A stretch of DNA of 64,000 bases, taken from the IMG/VR virus record IMGVR_UViG_3300023210_003077, positions 1 to 64,000 of that record. One strand, given 5' to 3'. The DNA is from a virus. A program made the translations under genes and the position numbers. This document shows, one piece after another, positions 15,211-24,587 of this stretch; within the stretch, counting starts at the first letter, position 1, and the number at the start of each line of letters is the position of its first letter. The notes under the pieces were generated by a model that was not told the origin of the DNA, did not search any database, and saw only the letters and a list, made by a program, of their open reading frames with translations.

Positions 15211-17754
15211 TTATGCTCCACAAGACAAACAATCATCTGGATTATCAAGCGAACAAGCTATTTCATCCATTTGCTCCTCAATAGATTTCTTATCTTCTTG
15301 AACAGTGAATTTAACAGCATCCGTTGCTGATTTATTTCTCAAATAATAAATACCAGTTTTAAGTGAGTACTTCTTATCTCTAAAGAATCTTGGTTTCCCA
15401 TCTTCATCATAAACGATTTCGATACCTTCACCTTTTGGTAAGATTGGTTGTCCTTTATCATCTAACATAAAGTTTCTTCTTCCCCAACCGTAGAAGTGCA
15501 TTGCTGTTAATTTAGCAAAATTCGGAGAATCCATAAAGATATTCATTGATTGTGTTTGGTCAATAAAGGCTCCTCTATCAGCCGCCATATCAATTACATC
15601 TTTTTGTTTAATCTCATAAACAGTTTTAAATATTTCTTTAATATTCGTTGGTACTTCTGGTATGTTTTGAACTGAACCATTCTCAGAAATTATCTTTCTT
15701 CTTAACGAATCATCCCAAATTCCTAATTTAACCAATTCTTTAACTAAATATTTATTAACCATAATGAAAGTTCCAGAAAGAACACTTCTAGTGTACATAT
15801 TTGAAGTTTGACCCTCACAAGATGCTTCGTTACCCAATATATTAGCCGTTGATGCTGTTGGCATTATACAACCAGTTAATGAGTTTCTCACACCAAATTC
15901 TAAAATCTCAGATCTTAGTTTATCCCAATCCCATCTCTTTGTCGGAACAACACCCCACAAATCAAATTGAAATTTACCCTCTGATATCGGAGAACCTTTA
16001 TAAGTAGCGTATGGTCCTTGTTCTTTAGCTAAGTCACAAGAAGCTTTCATTGCCGCGAAGTGAATCGTTTCAAATATCTCTCTGTTTAATTCTTTAGCCT
16101 CATCTGAATCATATGCTAAGTTTGTCATAAAGAAAACATCAGCCAATCCCTGAACACCCAAACCAATTGGTCTATGTAATAGGTTAGAAAATTTAGCACC
16201 CTCTGATGGATAAAAATTAACATCAATAACATTATTAAGGTTAATAGTAGCATTGTAAGCCACATCATATAACTTCTTATGGTTATAAGTTTTATTCTTA
16301 TTCACAAACTTTGGAAGAGCAATAGACGCTAAGTTACATACAGCAGTTTCATTAACATATTCTCTACCATAAAACTCACCCAAATCTAAACTCTCAAGTA
16401 ATTCTTTATTCTTCAATACTTCCTTTTGAATCTTAGTAATACCAGTAGCTTCAACAATCTCAGCACATAAGTTAGAAGATCTAACAATACCAATATTTGA
16501 TTGATTTGATTTCTCATTAATAGCATCTTTATATAAGATATATGGTGTACCAGTTTCTATTTGCGATTCAAGTATTTTATTCCAAACTTCTCTAGCCTTA
16601 ATAACTTTCTTATATCTTCCTTCCTTTTCATATTTCAAATACAATTCACGGAATTCTTCACCATAAGTTTCATTCAAACCAGTACATTCATGTGGACACA
16701 TCAAAGACCAATCCTCATCTAAATCAACTCTTTCCATAAATAAGTCATTCATCCACATAGCCAAGAATAAATCTCTAGCTCTAATCTCATCTTTACCTTG
16801 ATTCTTACGAAGGTCTAAGAACTCCATAATATCAGAGTGCCAAGGTTCCATATAAATAGCAATAGAACCTTTACGTTTTCCCCCACCTTGATCAACAGCT
16901 CTTGCAGTCTCATTAAAAATCTTCAAGAATGGAATAATACCATTTGAAGTACCATTAGTACCAGCGATATATGTTCCTTTACCTCTTACTTTATTAAAAG
17001 ATATACCAATACCTCCGGCGTTCTTTGATATTTGAGCTGATTCTTTAAGAGTATTAAATATTCCCTCAATTGAATCATCTTCGGTATCTAATAGAAAACA
17101 AGAAGATAATTGTGGTCTACCTGTACCGGAATTAAATAATGTTGGTGTAGCGTGTGTATAATATCCTTCTGATAGGTAGTTATATGTTTCAATAACCTTA
17201 TCAATATTATTACCCCAAATTTGTATTGCTGTTCTCATATACATATACTGAGGTCTTTCAGCTACAACACCATTTAATTTCAATAGATATGATTTCTCAA
17301 GTGTCTTAAATCCAAAATAATCAAAATTATGATCACGAGAGTGAACAATAGCAGAATCTAATCTACCCTTATGCTCATTTACAATATTCTGAAAAGAATC
17401 AGAAACAATAGGAGATAATCTATTTGTTCTTGGATCAATATAATTATATAAGTCTGAAACTGTCTCCGAAAAACTCTTCTTAGTTTCTTTGTGTAAGGTT
17501 GTTATAGCCAACCTAGCTGCTAGTATAGAATAATCTGGATGTTTAGTCGCCAAAGACGCTGCAGTTTCCATAGCTAATCTATCAAGTACGGAAGTTTTAA
17601 TATTAGGAGCCACTCCAGCAATTACTTTTTGAGCTACGTCAAAAGGAATTACCCACTTCTGGTCTAGTTTGTAAGTTTGTTGAGTTATTCTATCAACAAT
17701 CTTATCTAACATTACCGGCTCTTTCTTCCCATTTCTTTTTATTACTTTTATCAT
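15211..17754 (-). CDS. nrdA: Class Ia ribonucleoside-diphosphate reductase, alpha subunit
   Basis: 847 residues. The N-terminal ATP-cone (MIKVIKRNGKKEPVMLDKIV) spans about residues 1-90. The catalytic domain follows with PTLFNSGTGRPQLSSCFLL, SAQISKNAGGIGISF, SNLCAEIVEAT, NETAVCNLASIALP and MPTASTANILGNEASCE. The C-terminal redox pair is CLSCGA at the very end. It reduces NDPs to dNDPs for phage DNA synthesis and needs a radical-bearing NrdB, not found in this window. It is longer than T4 NrdA (about 754), mainly in the C-terminal third. It ends at a strong terminator. Confidence 0.95.
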   Translation of the reverse strand: MIKVIKRNGKKEPVMLDKIVDRITQQTYKLDQKWVIPFDVAQKVIAGVAPNIKTSVLDRLAMETAASLATKHPDYSILAARLAITTLHKETKKSFSETVSDLYNYIDPRTNRLSPIVSDSFQNIVNEHKGRLDSAIVHSRDHNFDYFGFKTLEKSYLLKLNGVVAERPQYMYMRTAIQIWGNNIDKVIETYNYLSEGYYTHATPTLFNSGTGRPQLSSCFLLDTEDDSIEGIFNTLKESAQISKNAGGIGISFNKVRGKGTYIAGTNGTSNGIIPFLKIFNETARAVDQGGGKRKGSIAIYMEPWHSDIMEFLDLRKNQGKDEIRARDLFLAMWMNDLFMERVDLDEDWSLMCPHECTGLNETYGEEFRELYLKYEKEGRYKKVIKAREVWNKILESQIETGTPYILYKDAINEKSNQSNIGIVRSSNLCAEIVEATGITKIQKEVLKNKELLESLDLGEFYGREYVNETAVCNLASIALPKFVNKNKTYNHKKLYDVAYNATINLNNVIDVNFYPSEGAKFSNLLHRPIGLGVQGLADVFFMTNLAYDSDEAKELNREIFETIHFAAMKASCDLAKEQGPYATYKGSPISEGKFQFDLWGVVPTKRWDWDKLRSEILEFGVRNSLTGCIMPTASTANILGNEASCEGQTSNMYTRSVLSGTFIMVNKYLVKELVKLGIWDDSLRRKIISENGSVQNIPEVPTNIKEIFKTVYEIKQKDVIDMAADRGAFIDQTQSMNIFMDSPNFAKLTAMHFYGWGRRNFMLDDKGQPILPKGEGIEIVYDEDGKPRFFRDKKYSLKTGIYYLRNKSATDAVKFTVQEDKKSIEEQMDEIACSLDNPDDCLSCGA

Positions 17755-17876
17755 TGCTTTTTATTAATTATTTTTTGTTTTTTATATATTGATGTTTTAC
17801 TTACATTAAAAAGTACAACATTTCATTTTTATAAGGTTTTTTATATTAAAGTTTTTATCTTTTTTTATAAAAATTT

Positions 17877-18779
17877 TTACAAAAAGTCTATGTTGTTTAA
17901 CTTATTTAAGTTATACTTGAATTTATTATTTAAAATTTGTGTTATCTGATCTAGCTCAATCGTGAAAATATTTTCATAAGAATCTATCTTGTAACATGAA
18001 TTTTCATAATCTGTTTCCAACACAACTCCTGTTATTACTTTATCATCACCAAATTCATCTTCCCACATGAATTCAATTTCAGTTCCTTCATAAATATTAC
18101 GATTTATGACATCTTTTGATTTTTTGTTTTTGCCAATATGGTCTTCAAGTTCTTTTAATATCAAATTTCTCCATTCGTTATCTAAAAGCTTAAACATATT
18201 AAATATATTATCTGAAAAATAAACAGACAACTCATTGAACAATTCAATATTGGTAAAACTCTCTTCTTTAAGATGTGATTTCAATAAAGCGTAGTAATTA
18301 TTGAAATCAACTTTAGAGGGTTTTCTTCTATTATTCAAAAAATTTATACTAGTATGTTCATTTAAAATATCATAAACACTTTCTTTAACTTGCTTCTGTC
18401 TAACATACTGCTCGTTATCAATAGATTCAAAATGATATTGTGATGATTTATCAACCTCAATACTATCTGGATAGTATCCAGAAAAACTATCAAAGTCATC
18501 ATCAGCTAAAGGTTCTTTTTTACTACCCTTAAATATAGAGTCATATTTCAATGCGTGTTTACCTTCCTCTTTATGTTTAGATAAAAGAACATCTCCCTCT
18601 TTCTTCTTATCAGCATCACCCGACTCTTCAGCATCACCCGACTCTTCAGCATCACCCGACTCTTCAGCATCACCCGACTCTTCAGCATCACCCGACTCTT
18701 CAACGATGTCTAATTTATCATCATCATTTATTTCATCATTCAACTCATCATCGAATTCTTCATCTTTCTTTTTAATCAT
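17877..18779 (-). CDS. Acidic hypothetical protein with EESGDA tandem repeat
   Basis: 300 residues starting MIKKKDEEFDDELND. Residues ~27-56 hold five exact copies of EESGDA encoded by an 18-bp tandem repeat. The region after residue 100 is mixed, with helices around 130-215 and a C-terminal beta domain (IEFMWEDEFGDDKVITGVVL). I do not recognise a family. It lies between nrdA and the gp41-like helicase, 15 nt downstream of the helicase stop, so it is probably co-transcribed with it. The N-terminus is basic then acidic and does not match the capsid tag well. Confidence 0.6.
   Translation of the reverse strand: MIKKKDEEFDDELNDEINDDDKLDIVEESGDAEESGDAEESGDAEESGDAEESGDADKKKEGDVLLSKHKEEGKHALKYDSIFKGSKKEPLADDDFDSFSGYYPDSIEVDKSSQYHFESIDNEQYVRQKQVKESVYDILNEHTSINFLNNRRKPSKVDFNNYYALLKSHLKEESFTNIELFNELSVYFSDNIFNMFKLLDNEWRNLILKELEDHIGKNKKSKDVINRNIYEGTEIEFMWEDEFGDDKVITGVVLETDYENSCYKIDSYENIFTIELDQITQILNNKFKYNLNKLNNIDFL
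18612..18701. repeat. 18-bp tandem repeat, five copies
   Basis: The unit AGCATCACCCGACTCTTC is repeated five times without mismatch, in frame with the 17877-18779 gene (Glu-Glu-Ser-Gly-Asp-Ala on the minus strand). Exact identity suggests recent slippage and likely copy-number variation between strains. Confidence 0.95.
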
Positions 18780-18794
18780 AGATTTTTTTCATTT

Positions 18795-20129
18795 TTATTG
18801 ATCGATAAATTGATCATTTTCAAGAGTCAAATATGTCGAATTCAAATTCAACCTTATCTGTGATTTTAAGAAATCACCATCTCTTTGTTTTAATAACTTA
18901 AACCTATAAAGGTTTTGTCTTTTCATTTCTTCCGTTCTGATAATAGCGAAGAATGTATCAGCAGTTTCGGCTATCGCCTTAGACTCAGGAACACTCTCTA
19001 ATGTTATATCAGATGATCCCCAAGCATCTTTAGCTACTTGAACACCGGTGATAACAGGACACATATATTTAGCTCCCAGTGCTCTCAGACCCTCGGCTAA
19101 TTGTTTACCTTTAGAGTATAAGTTATCAGATCCGATTCCTTTAATAGGAGCAATTAATGTTATATAATCAACAACTATCATGTCTATCTTAATACCTTTC
19201 TTTTCTTTCAATCTTTGAATATAGTTATCAAAGTCTGAAATGTTCGCGGTACCAGCAGCCCAAAATTTAGTATAAATTTTACCGACACTCTTTTCAAAAA
19301 TATCACCAACCCCCTCAGTTTGACTCAAAGCCGCTATTTTCTTTTTAATTAAATCAGTATCCTTTGATACATTATCATAATCATTGATAGGAATCTTCAA
19401 TCTCATAGCACCAAGTCTCTTCATAACTTTTCGCTCACTCATTTCCATAGTTATATATAGGACGTTAGAACCCATATTAGCGGAATGAACAGCAAAATTT
19501 TGCATCCATAGTGATTTACCACCATTAGTTTCAGCCATTATCACATTTAGTGTTTGAATGTCCCATCCACCACCAAGCATATGATCAATTGTCTCAAATC
19601 CACATTTAACTTTAAATTTGGAAGAATCTTGTATGTGATTTTCAGCATCATCAAAATCGGATCCTAAATCATCATCTTGAATAAAATTTAAACTTGACAT
19701 ATCATCAACTATACATTTTATTCTATTTGCTGCTTCAATCGCTTTATCAAAATCAGATATATTATCAAGACCTCTTGTCTCATCTATTATATCAACAGTA
19801 CCAGTTTTCAACCTATTAGAAAGTACCCAACCATTAAAATTAGGTTCGATGAAATTCTTCTCATCATATTCTTTAAGATCTACTTTTAGTATTGATTTTA
19901 AAATATCTTTCGTGATATTACCTTCTTTATCTTCTAAAGAAACCATATCTAATATTTGTCTTGGGCTTGGAATGTCAGGGTCTTTACCACTTAACATATA
20001 ATTTCTAATTACCCCATAAACAAATTGGATTTCTGAATTCCTAAAGAAGAACGGTTTTACGATCTCGAAAAACTTCTTGTTGCTTACAACGTAATTAAAA
20101 TATACTTTCTCTAATTGAGGTGTAGTCAT
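18795..20129 (-). CDS. Replicative DnaB-type helicase, T4 gp41-like
   Basis: 444 residues. Walker A is AETNGGKS (199-206), Walker B is IDMIVVDYITL (near 320), and a later motif QVAKDAWGSSDITLESVPES carries the sensor region of the RecA-like DnaB C-domain. The N-terminal ~170 residues are helical, as in gp41. Hexameric gp41 travels 5' to 3' on the lagging strand and recruits primase. A primase is not visible in this window. The downstream neighbour is the EESGDA protein, with nrdA beyond. Confidence 0.9.
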   Translation of the reverse strand: MTTPQLEKVYFNYVVSNKKFFEIVKPFFFRNSEIQFVYGVIRNYMLSGKDPDIPSPRQILDMVSLEDKEGNITKDILKSILKVDLKEYDEKNFIEPNFNGWVLSNRLKTGTVDIIDETRGLDNISDFDKAIEAANRIKCIVDDMSSLNFIQDDDLGSDFDDAENHIQDSSKFKVKCGFETIDHMLGGGWDIQTLNVIMAETNGGKSLWMQNFAVHSANMGSNVLYITMEMSERKVMKRLGAMRLKIPINDYDNVSKDTDLIKKKIAALSQTEGVGDIFEKSVGKIYTKFWAAGTANISDFDNYIQRLKEKKGIKIDMIVVDYITLIAPIKGIGSDNLYSKGKQLAEGLRALGAKYMCPVITGVQVAKDAWGSSDITLESVPESKAIAETADTFFAIIRTEEMKRQNLYRFKLLKQRDGDFLKSQIRLNLNSTYLTLENDQFIDQ

Positions 20130-20192
20130 TAAATATCTTTTATTTTAATATTATATTAAATGAACTAACTAAGTTTATAATAATCCAGTATC

Positions 20193-21005
20193 TTAAATTA
20201 AGTTCTCATCGTTTATAGGTTCAATATCATCAAACATATCATCGATATCGGATCCATAAAGATTAAATTTTTGGATTTTTGGTGTGTCGAGTTCATCAAG
20301 GACATCACCTTTTTCTATTTTGAATTTTCCTTTAATCTTATTAATTATATAATTTATGCCATGTTTAGCAACTAATGTACCTATACCAGCAGCAAGGCCT
20401 ATAAGATTTTGAATAACTGTTTCAGGAGTAAGTTCATACTTACCAATTAAATACAATATACCATTCATAACAGGAATCATTAAAGCTGTATAAGTAAACA
20501 TATCAATAACACCTCCAACAAGAGCTCCTAAATGTTTTCCAATAACCGAAAATATATTAGTCACAGATTCAAAAGATTTGATAACCAATTTAACAAGGCC
20601 GTTTCCAATACCTCTCATCTTCAATTCTTCTAACATAGATTTAGAATCTTTTGTTAATAAAGCTTCTTCCTCATAATTTTTAAATTTCTTTTCTTCTAAA
20701 TAAATTATAGTCAATGAACATATAGTGAGTAATACAGAAATTTCAAGAGTGACCTCGGTTGATATATTCATATTACCCATCATTGATTGAACAACGGGTA
20801 TGAAAGCACCGATACCAGCACCAAATGTACCGATAAGACCACCGTGTAATTTTAAATCGTTTTTAAATTTTTTCCAATGTGTTTTCCAATCACCATCATC
20901 ATCCAACTCATCATTCTCTTTTATCATCGTTTGGAATGAGTCAACAAACTCAAAGGCCATGTCATCGAAACTCACATATTCACCATATCTCTTTATACTA
21001 TTCAT
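20193..21005 (-). CDS. Membrane protein with tag-like N-terminus
   Basis: About 270 residues from the ATG at 21005 (MNSIKRYGEYVSFDD). The frame is open to an ATG at 21089, but that extension covers the TTAATATATA promoter motif, so I prefer the internal start. Hydrophobic segments are near residues 60-80, 90-110, 160-185 and 195-235, with long charged helices between. The acidic C-tail (DIDDMFDDIEPINDENLI) is probably cytosolic. Membrane protein with no recognised family; its N-terminus weakly resembles the capsid tag. It is divergent from the tagged gene at 21141. Confidence 0.6.
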   Translation of the reverse strand: MNSIKRYGEYVSFDDMAFEFVDSFQTMIKENDELDDDGDWKTHWKKFKNDLKLHGGLIGTFGAGIGAFIPVVQSMMGNMNISTEVTLEISVLLTICSLTIIYLEEKKFKNYEEEALLTKDSKSMLEELKMRGIGNGLVKLVIKSFESVTNIFSVIGKHLGALVGGVIDMFTYTALMIPVMNGILYLIGKYELTPETVIQNLIGLAAGIGTLVAKHGINYIINKIKGKFKIEKGDVLDELDTPKIQKFNLYGSDIDDMFDDIEPINDENLI

Positions 21006-21107
21006 ATTAATATATATTAAAAACCACCTAGAAAAAAGGTGAAATAAAATGTTTTTTTTTAAAAACATTAACAAAAGAAGATAAATCAAGAAATTACATT
21101 ATATAAT

Positions 21108-21117
21108 TTAATATATA
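21108..21117 (+). promoter_or_regulatory. TTAATATATA promoter-like element
   Basis: ATTTAATATATAAG lies 23 nt before the ATG at 21141 and probably drives the two tagged genes that end at the 21974 terminator. Confidence 0.5.
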
Positions 21118-21140
21118 AGTTATAAAAAATATTAACATAT

Positions 21141-21614
21141 ATGAAATACCTAAAGAAATTTGAAAACTACGATCCTAGAGATCTTGGTAGATTTAATAAT
21201 GAAGATGATATCAATCCGGAAGAAGAAAATACAGATTTAATCGATGATGTTGAAGGTATTGAAGATTTTGAAGGACAGTTAGGTTCCGTATCAGATGAAG
21301 AAGAAGAAGATTTAGAAGAAAAAGAAAACCAAAGAAAAATAAGACTCTGGGGTGACGAAGAATCACAAGTAGTTGAGAAAAAAGGCATGAACGCTGGGTT
21401 AAAAGCTTACTTAGATAAACAAAAAGGTAAGAAAAAAGAAGGTAAAGATGTTGATAAGGATGATAAGAAAGATGTTAAAGGTAAGAAAGATACTAAAGAT
21501 AAGAAGGAAGATAAGAAGGAAGATAAAGTAGATACCAAAGGATTAACTGCGGGTCAAAAGAAACTTCCAGCTGGATTACAAAAAGCAATCTTAGCTAAAA
21601 AGAAAAAGAAATAA
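21141..21614 (+). CDS. Tagged protein with lysine-rich C-terminal tail
   Basis: 157 residues starting MKYLKKFENYDPRDL, a tag variant. Residues ~20-70 are strongly acidic (DEEEEDLEEKE) and residues ~90-157 are extremely Lys-rich (KGKKDTKDKKEDKKEDK, ending LAKKKKK). A tagged, strongly basic tail suits a protein packed against DNA in the head, comparable in concept to T4 internal proteins; no homology is claimed. The stop overlaps the next ATG by one base. Confidence 0.6.
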   Translation: MKYLKKFENYDPRDLGRFNNEDDINPEEENTDLIDDVEGIEDFEGQLGSVSDEEEEDLEEKENQRKIRLWGDEESQVVEKKGMNAGLKAYLDKQKGKKKEGKDVDKDDKKDVKGKKDTKDKKEDKKEDKVDTKGLTAGQKKLPAGLQKAILAKKKKK

Positions 21615-21955
21615 TGATTAAGAATTGGTTAAAATTTAACGAAAGTGTAGAATCTAAAGAAATTGACATGGCTAAATCCTTCTTACAAAACAATGATTTA
21701 GAAGTTAAAGATATCAACTCAGGTAATGAGGGTCATGATTTAGGTAAAAAGTTCAAGGGTGTAAGTGATCCTGGGTCAGATAAAACAGCATTCATTTGGA
21801 ATGGAGATGGATGGAAAAATGATGGTAAAGAAGCTTTTTATGTATATATGCCTTTTGATGAGGAAATTCTCAAAGAAATGAAAGAGAAATTTCCAGTACT
21901 TAGTGTAGGTGGTAGAAATGGTACTTATTATGAAGTAACAATAGAAAAGAAATAA
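21614..21955 (+). CDS. Small tagged protein
   Basis: 113 residues starting MIKNWLKFNESVESK, strong tag with cut F-N-E|S. A small alpha/beta domain follows, with FKGVSDPGSDKTAFIWNGDG and a C-terminal strand NGTYYEVTIEKK. No family is recognised. It is coupled to the Lys-rich tagged gene and followed by a terminator. Confidence 0.58.
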   Translation: MIKNWLKFNESVESKEIDMAKSFLQNNDLEVKDINSGNEGHDLGKKFKGVSDPGSDKTAFIWNGDGWKNDGKEAFYVYMPFDEEILKEMKEKFPVLSVGGRNGTYYEVTIEKK

Positions 21956-21973
21956 TTAACAGATATATAAAAC

Positions 21974-22004
21974 AAAAAAGAGACTCAATCGAGTCTCTTT
22001 TTTT
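21974..22004. terminator. Bidirectional terminator
   Basis: AAAAAAGAGACTC-AATC-GAGTCTCTTTTTTT is a perfect hairpin with A and T runs between the convergent tagged gene (+) and the DinG-like helicase (-). Confidence 0.88.
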
Positions 22005-23670
22005 AGGCTTCTATTTTTATATTAATACGTTTGACCGCACTTTGTACCCATTGTGGTAAGAAGTGTGAACTATGTTTAATAACATCACCAAAAGAACCAT
22101 CGATTATAATCGTATCACAGTAGTCAGTATTTGACCTAACTGCTCTACCACTCATCTGTATTATACCAGAAACCGTCTTCCAAGCATACCAATCCGGGTT
22201 ATTACTTTGTCTCAATTTATTCTTCTGAGAAGCTAAACTAGGATAAGGAACCTTAGCGATTATTTGAAATCTAGCTCTTTCATCATCAAACGAAACACCA
22301 GTACCCATACTTGGACTAACAATAACTGTTGGTTCATCACTCTCAAAATGCATCTTTAGAACTTCATCTTTATTGGATGAATCATGGTAAACCAATCTTG
22401 GATCCTTTATTGATTTCTGTATCCAATTAGCTAATTCAAATGAATTGGTGTGTATAATACCTTTCTTACCCTCATACTTACTCAATAACTTCTTAATATA
22501 TGGAATATATCTTTTGAATGTTTCCTCTTTACTCTTATATGACATCTTACCAAGAGGCATATAATATAGTGGTCTATTCTTTAATGGAAATGGAGACTCA
22601 ATTGAGTAATAAGCTGCTTTCTTAATATCTAAACCATTCAACTGACAGAATAAATTCTTATCCAAAATAGTACCAGACATAAGAAAAACCATATCATAAT
22701 TACTAAATACATACTTATCTAAGTAGTCATAAGCCCAAATAGGCTCTAATGATAACTCTTTTTGCCTTAACTTTTCATTATATCTAGATTCAAGCACCCA
22801 GTTATTTGGATTCTCCTTGAACTCTTTTAAGAAAAGTTCTATCTTGACTTGATACTGTCTCAAATCATTAACTAATTGCATTACCTTAACATCCGAATTT
22901 TTAGATTTAAATAACTTACTTAATTTAAGATCTCTCTTATCTTCTCGAACATTTCTACTCTTAGAACCAATTCCCTTTTCCATACTCTCAACAGTTGATA
23001 GTATCTCACTATTTAATATTCTAAGATATGAAACATACTGTTCTATGTTACGAACAGCTTTTAATTTCTTAATAAGATTCTTTTCGTCACTAAACATAAA
23101 TTTCTTAATTATACCCTCTGTCATTCTAATAGAAACAAAATCAGACATAACATCATCAAAATCATGAGCTTCATCGACCACCAATACCCTAGCCCCTCTA
23201 TTCTCCATCATCTTAGGATTATACATAGCGTATAATATATAAAGATAGAAATTTGTCAATGAAATACCCCCAGCCATATAAGATTCTCTAGAATTTGAAT
23301 ATGGACAAGAATCACAAGTAGTCTTATTAAGTTTATTAAACTCAGCACCTTGAGCACAAGAACAAGAGTATTGCTCACACTCATAATTATCTTTACCCTT
23401 TAAATCGGATATTGATTTATAAGTATCAGCATATTGATCTTGTAATATTTTACTGTTAGTTATAATATCAACTCTAGCTGTTCGGTTAACATTTTTTCGA
23501 TACCATTCTGATATCATCAAAGCTAAGTGACTTTTACCGGTCCCAACTGGTAAATTAAGTAGAAAGAATTTCTTTAGAGGATCAGCATTGAATTGACCAT
23601 CAATAAATTCTAAAGCTTCTTGTTGTTCTTTTCTAGGTTTGTATTTGGATAAATCTTTTTTTAGAGACAT
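22003..23670 (-). CDS. DinG/XPD-like superfamily 2 helicase
   Basis: 555 residues from the ATG at 23670 (MSLKKDLSKYKPRKEQQEAL). The frame is open to 23787, but the extra 39 residues are low-complexity and follow no start signal. Walker A is LPVGTGKSHLA (residues ~40-50), the DEAH box is VVDEAHDF, and late motifs are MSGTI, SPSMGTGVSFD and QMSGRAVRS. Four cysteines between motifs I and II (YECEQYSCSC ... TTCDSCPY) could hold the 4Fe-4S cluster that defines XPD/DinG. These enzymes unwind DNA 5' to 3', including forked or hybrid structures. A role in phage repair or origin handling is inferred. Confidence 0.85.
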   Translation of the reverse strand: MSLKKDLSKYKPRKEQQEALEFIDGQFNADPLKKFFLLNLPVGTGKSHLALMISEWYRKNVNRTARVDIITNSKILQDQYADTYKSISDLKGKDNYECEQYSCSCAQGAEFNKLNKTTCDSCPYSNSRESYMAGGISLTNFYLYILYAMYNPKMMENRGARVLVVDEAHDFDDVMSDFVSIRMTEGIIKKFMFSDEKNLIKKLKAVRNIEQYVSYLRILNSEILSTVESMEKGIGSKSRNVREDKRDLKLSKLFKSKNSDVKVMQLVNDLRQYQVKIELFLKEFKENPNNWVLESRYNEKLRQKELSLEPIWAYDYLDKYVFSNYDMVFLMSGTILDKNLFCQLNGLDIKKAAYYSIESPFPLKNRPLYYMPLGKMSYKSKEETFKRYIPYIKKLLSKYEGKKGIIHTNSFELANWIQKSIKDPRLVYHDSSNKDEVLKMHFESDEPTVIVSPSMGTGVSFDDERARFQIIAKVPYPSLASQKNKLRQSNNPDWYAWKTVSGIIQMSGRAVRSNTDYCDTIIIDGSFGDVIKHSSHFLPQWVQSAVKRINIKIEA

Positions 23671-23775
23671 AGAATAATTTATTTTATAAAAATTATATCT
23701 TTTTTTAGACTTTAGTTGTAAAATGTACTTTTTTAAGAAGTAATATAAATATATAAGAAAACACCTAAATATTTT

Positions 23776-23955
23776 ATGATACCGCACTTTTATGACGAAT
23801 TCGGAACTTACACAACAAAAGAAGACATTGAAATATATATCGAAAATTTGATTGGTCTAGGAGAGACTGATGATAAAATCGTTTATAATAAATGTATATT
23901 TATGTTTGGTGATATGCTTTCGGATATAATTAACGAAGTTCTTTATGAGGATTAA
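23776..23955 (+). CDS. Small acidic hypothetical protein
   Basis: 59 residues, MIPHFYDEFGTYTTKEDIEI and onward to INEVLYED. It is predicted helical and acidic. Its last 11 nt overlap the start of the HAD gene, the tight overlap of co-translated phage genes. No family is recognised. Upstream, at 23671-23775, is AT-rich spacer between divergent genes. Confidence 0.5.
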   Translation: MIPHFYDEFGTYTTKEDIEIYIENLIGLGETDDKIVYNKCIFMFGDMLSDIINEVLYED

Positions 23956-24583
23956 CAGATTTGAAGAATATGATACCTTATATGTATTTGATTTTGATGA
24001 TACATTAGTAGAGACTCCTAGTTTTGAGGAACTAGCTCTAAAATACTTAAAGGAGAGTTATTCAGTCAAAGACCTATTAGATATTTCTATTAGAAGATCA
24101 GGTTGTAAAATCGAAGATTTAAAATGGGAAAATGGTCGCATATATCTTGACGACCCAACATATAGATATAAAGAATTTGGAAACTGGGTTAGAAAAAAAT
24201 CTAGATTATATCTAGTAACTCCAAATATATTTTCACAAACAGATGAGAGTTTACCAACAGAATTAAAACCACTAATTGACCTATATAATAAGGTGGATAA
24301 TAAATGTATAGTAACAGCTAGACCAGAAGTAATAAAAGAAAAGTTAATATCCGTTTTATCAAAGTTAGGAATTGAATATCCAAAATATGGATTACATATG
24401 TTACCAACCAGAATAAAAAATGCGGGTGAGTGGAAAGGTCACAAAATAGTTGAACTTGTTAAAGAAACTGGTGTTAATAAAGTTATATTCTATGATGATA
24501 ATTCAAAATTTTTAAGAAAAGCAACTAAGGTTATAAAAGAAAGACTTCCAAATTTAAATTGGGAACCTATTAAGGTCAAGTAA
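23945..24583 (+). CDS. HAD-like hydrolase, phage RNA-repair-type
   Basis: 212 residues. HAD motif I FDFDDTLVETPSF starts near residue 15, the second motif is CIVTARPE, and the final acidic motif VIFYDDNSKF is near 180. It resembles the HAD domain found in Swiss Army Knife RNA-repair proteins of phages. Substrate is unknown; a phosphatase acting on nucleotides or RNA ends is plausible. The N-terminus MRINRFEEYDT weakly recalls the capsid tag. It converges on the DNA polymerase fragment with a 4-bp gap. Confidence 0.65.
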   Translation: MRINRFEEYDTLYVFDFDDTLVETPSFEELALKYLKESYSVKDLLDISIRRSGCKIEDLKWENGRIYLDDPTYRYKEFGNWVRKKSRLYLVTPNIFSQTDESLPTELKPLIDLYNKVDNKCIVTARPEVIKEKLISVLSKLGIEYPKYGLHMLPTRIKNAGEWKGHKIVELVKETGVNKVIFYDDNSKFLRKATKVIKERLPNLNWEPIKVK

Positions 24584-24587
24584 TTAA

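Noticed and set aside
18612-18701. CRISPR-like array.
   Set aside because: Repeats are directly abutting, without spacers, and in frame in a coding sequence; the same holds for 60992-61453.
21006-21089. N-terminal extension of the membrane protein to the ATG at 21089.
   Set aside because: It runs through the TTAATATATA promoter motif, and the internal start gives a better N-terminus.
23671-23787. N-terminal extension of the DinG-like helicase.
   Set aside because: The 39 extra residues are low-complexity AT-driven sequence; the helicase similarity begins after the ATG at 23670.
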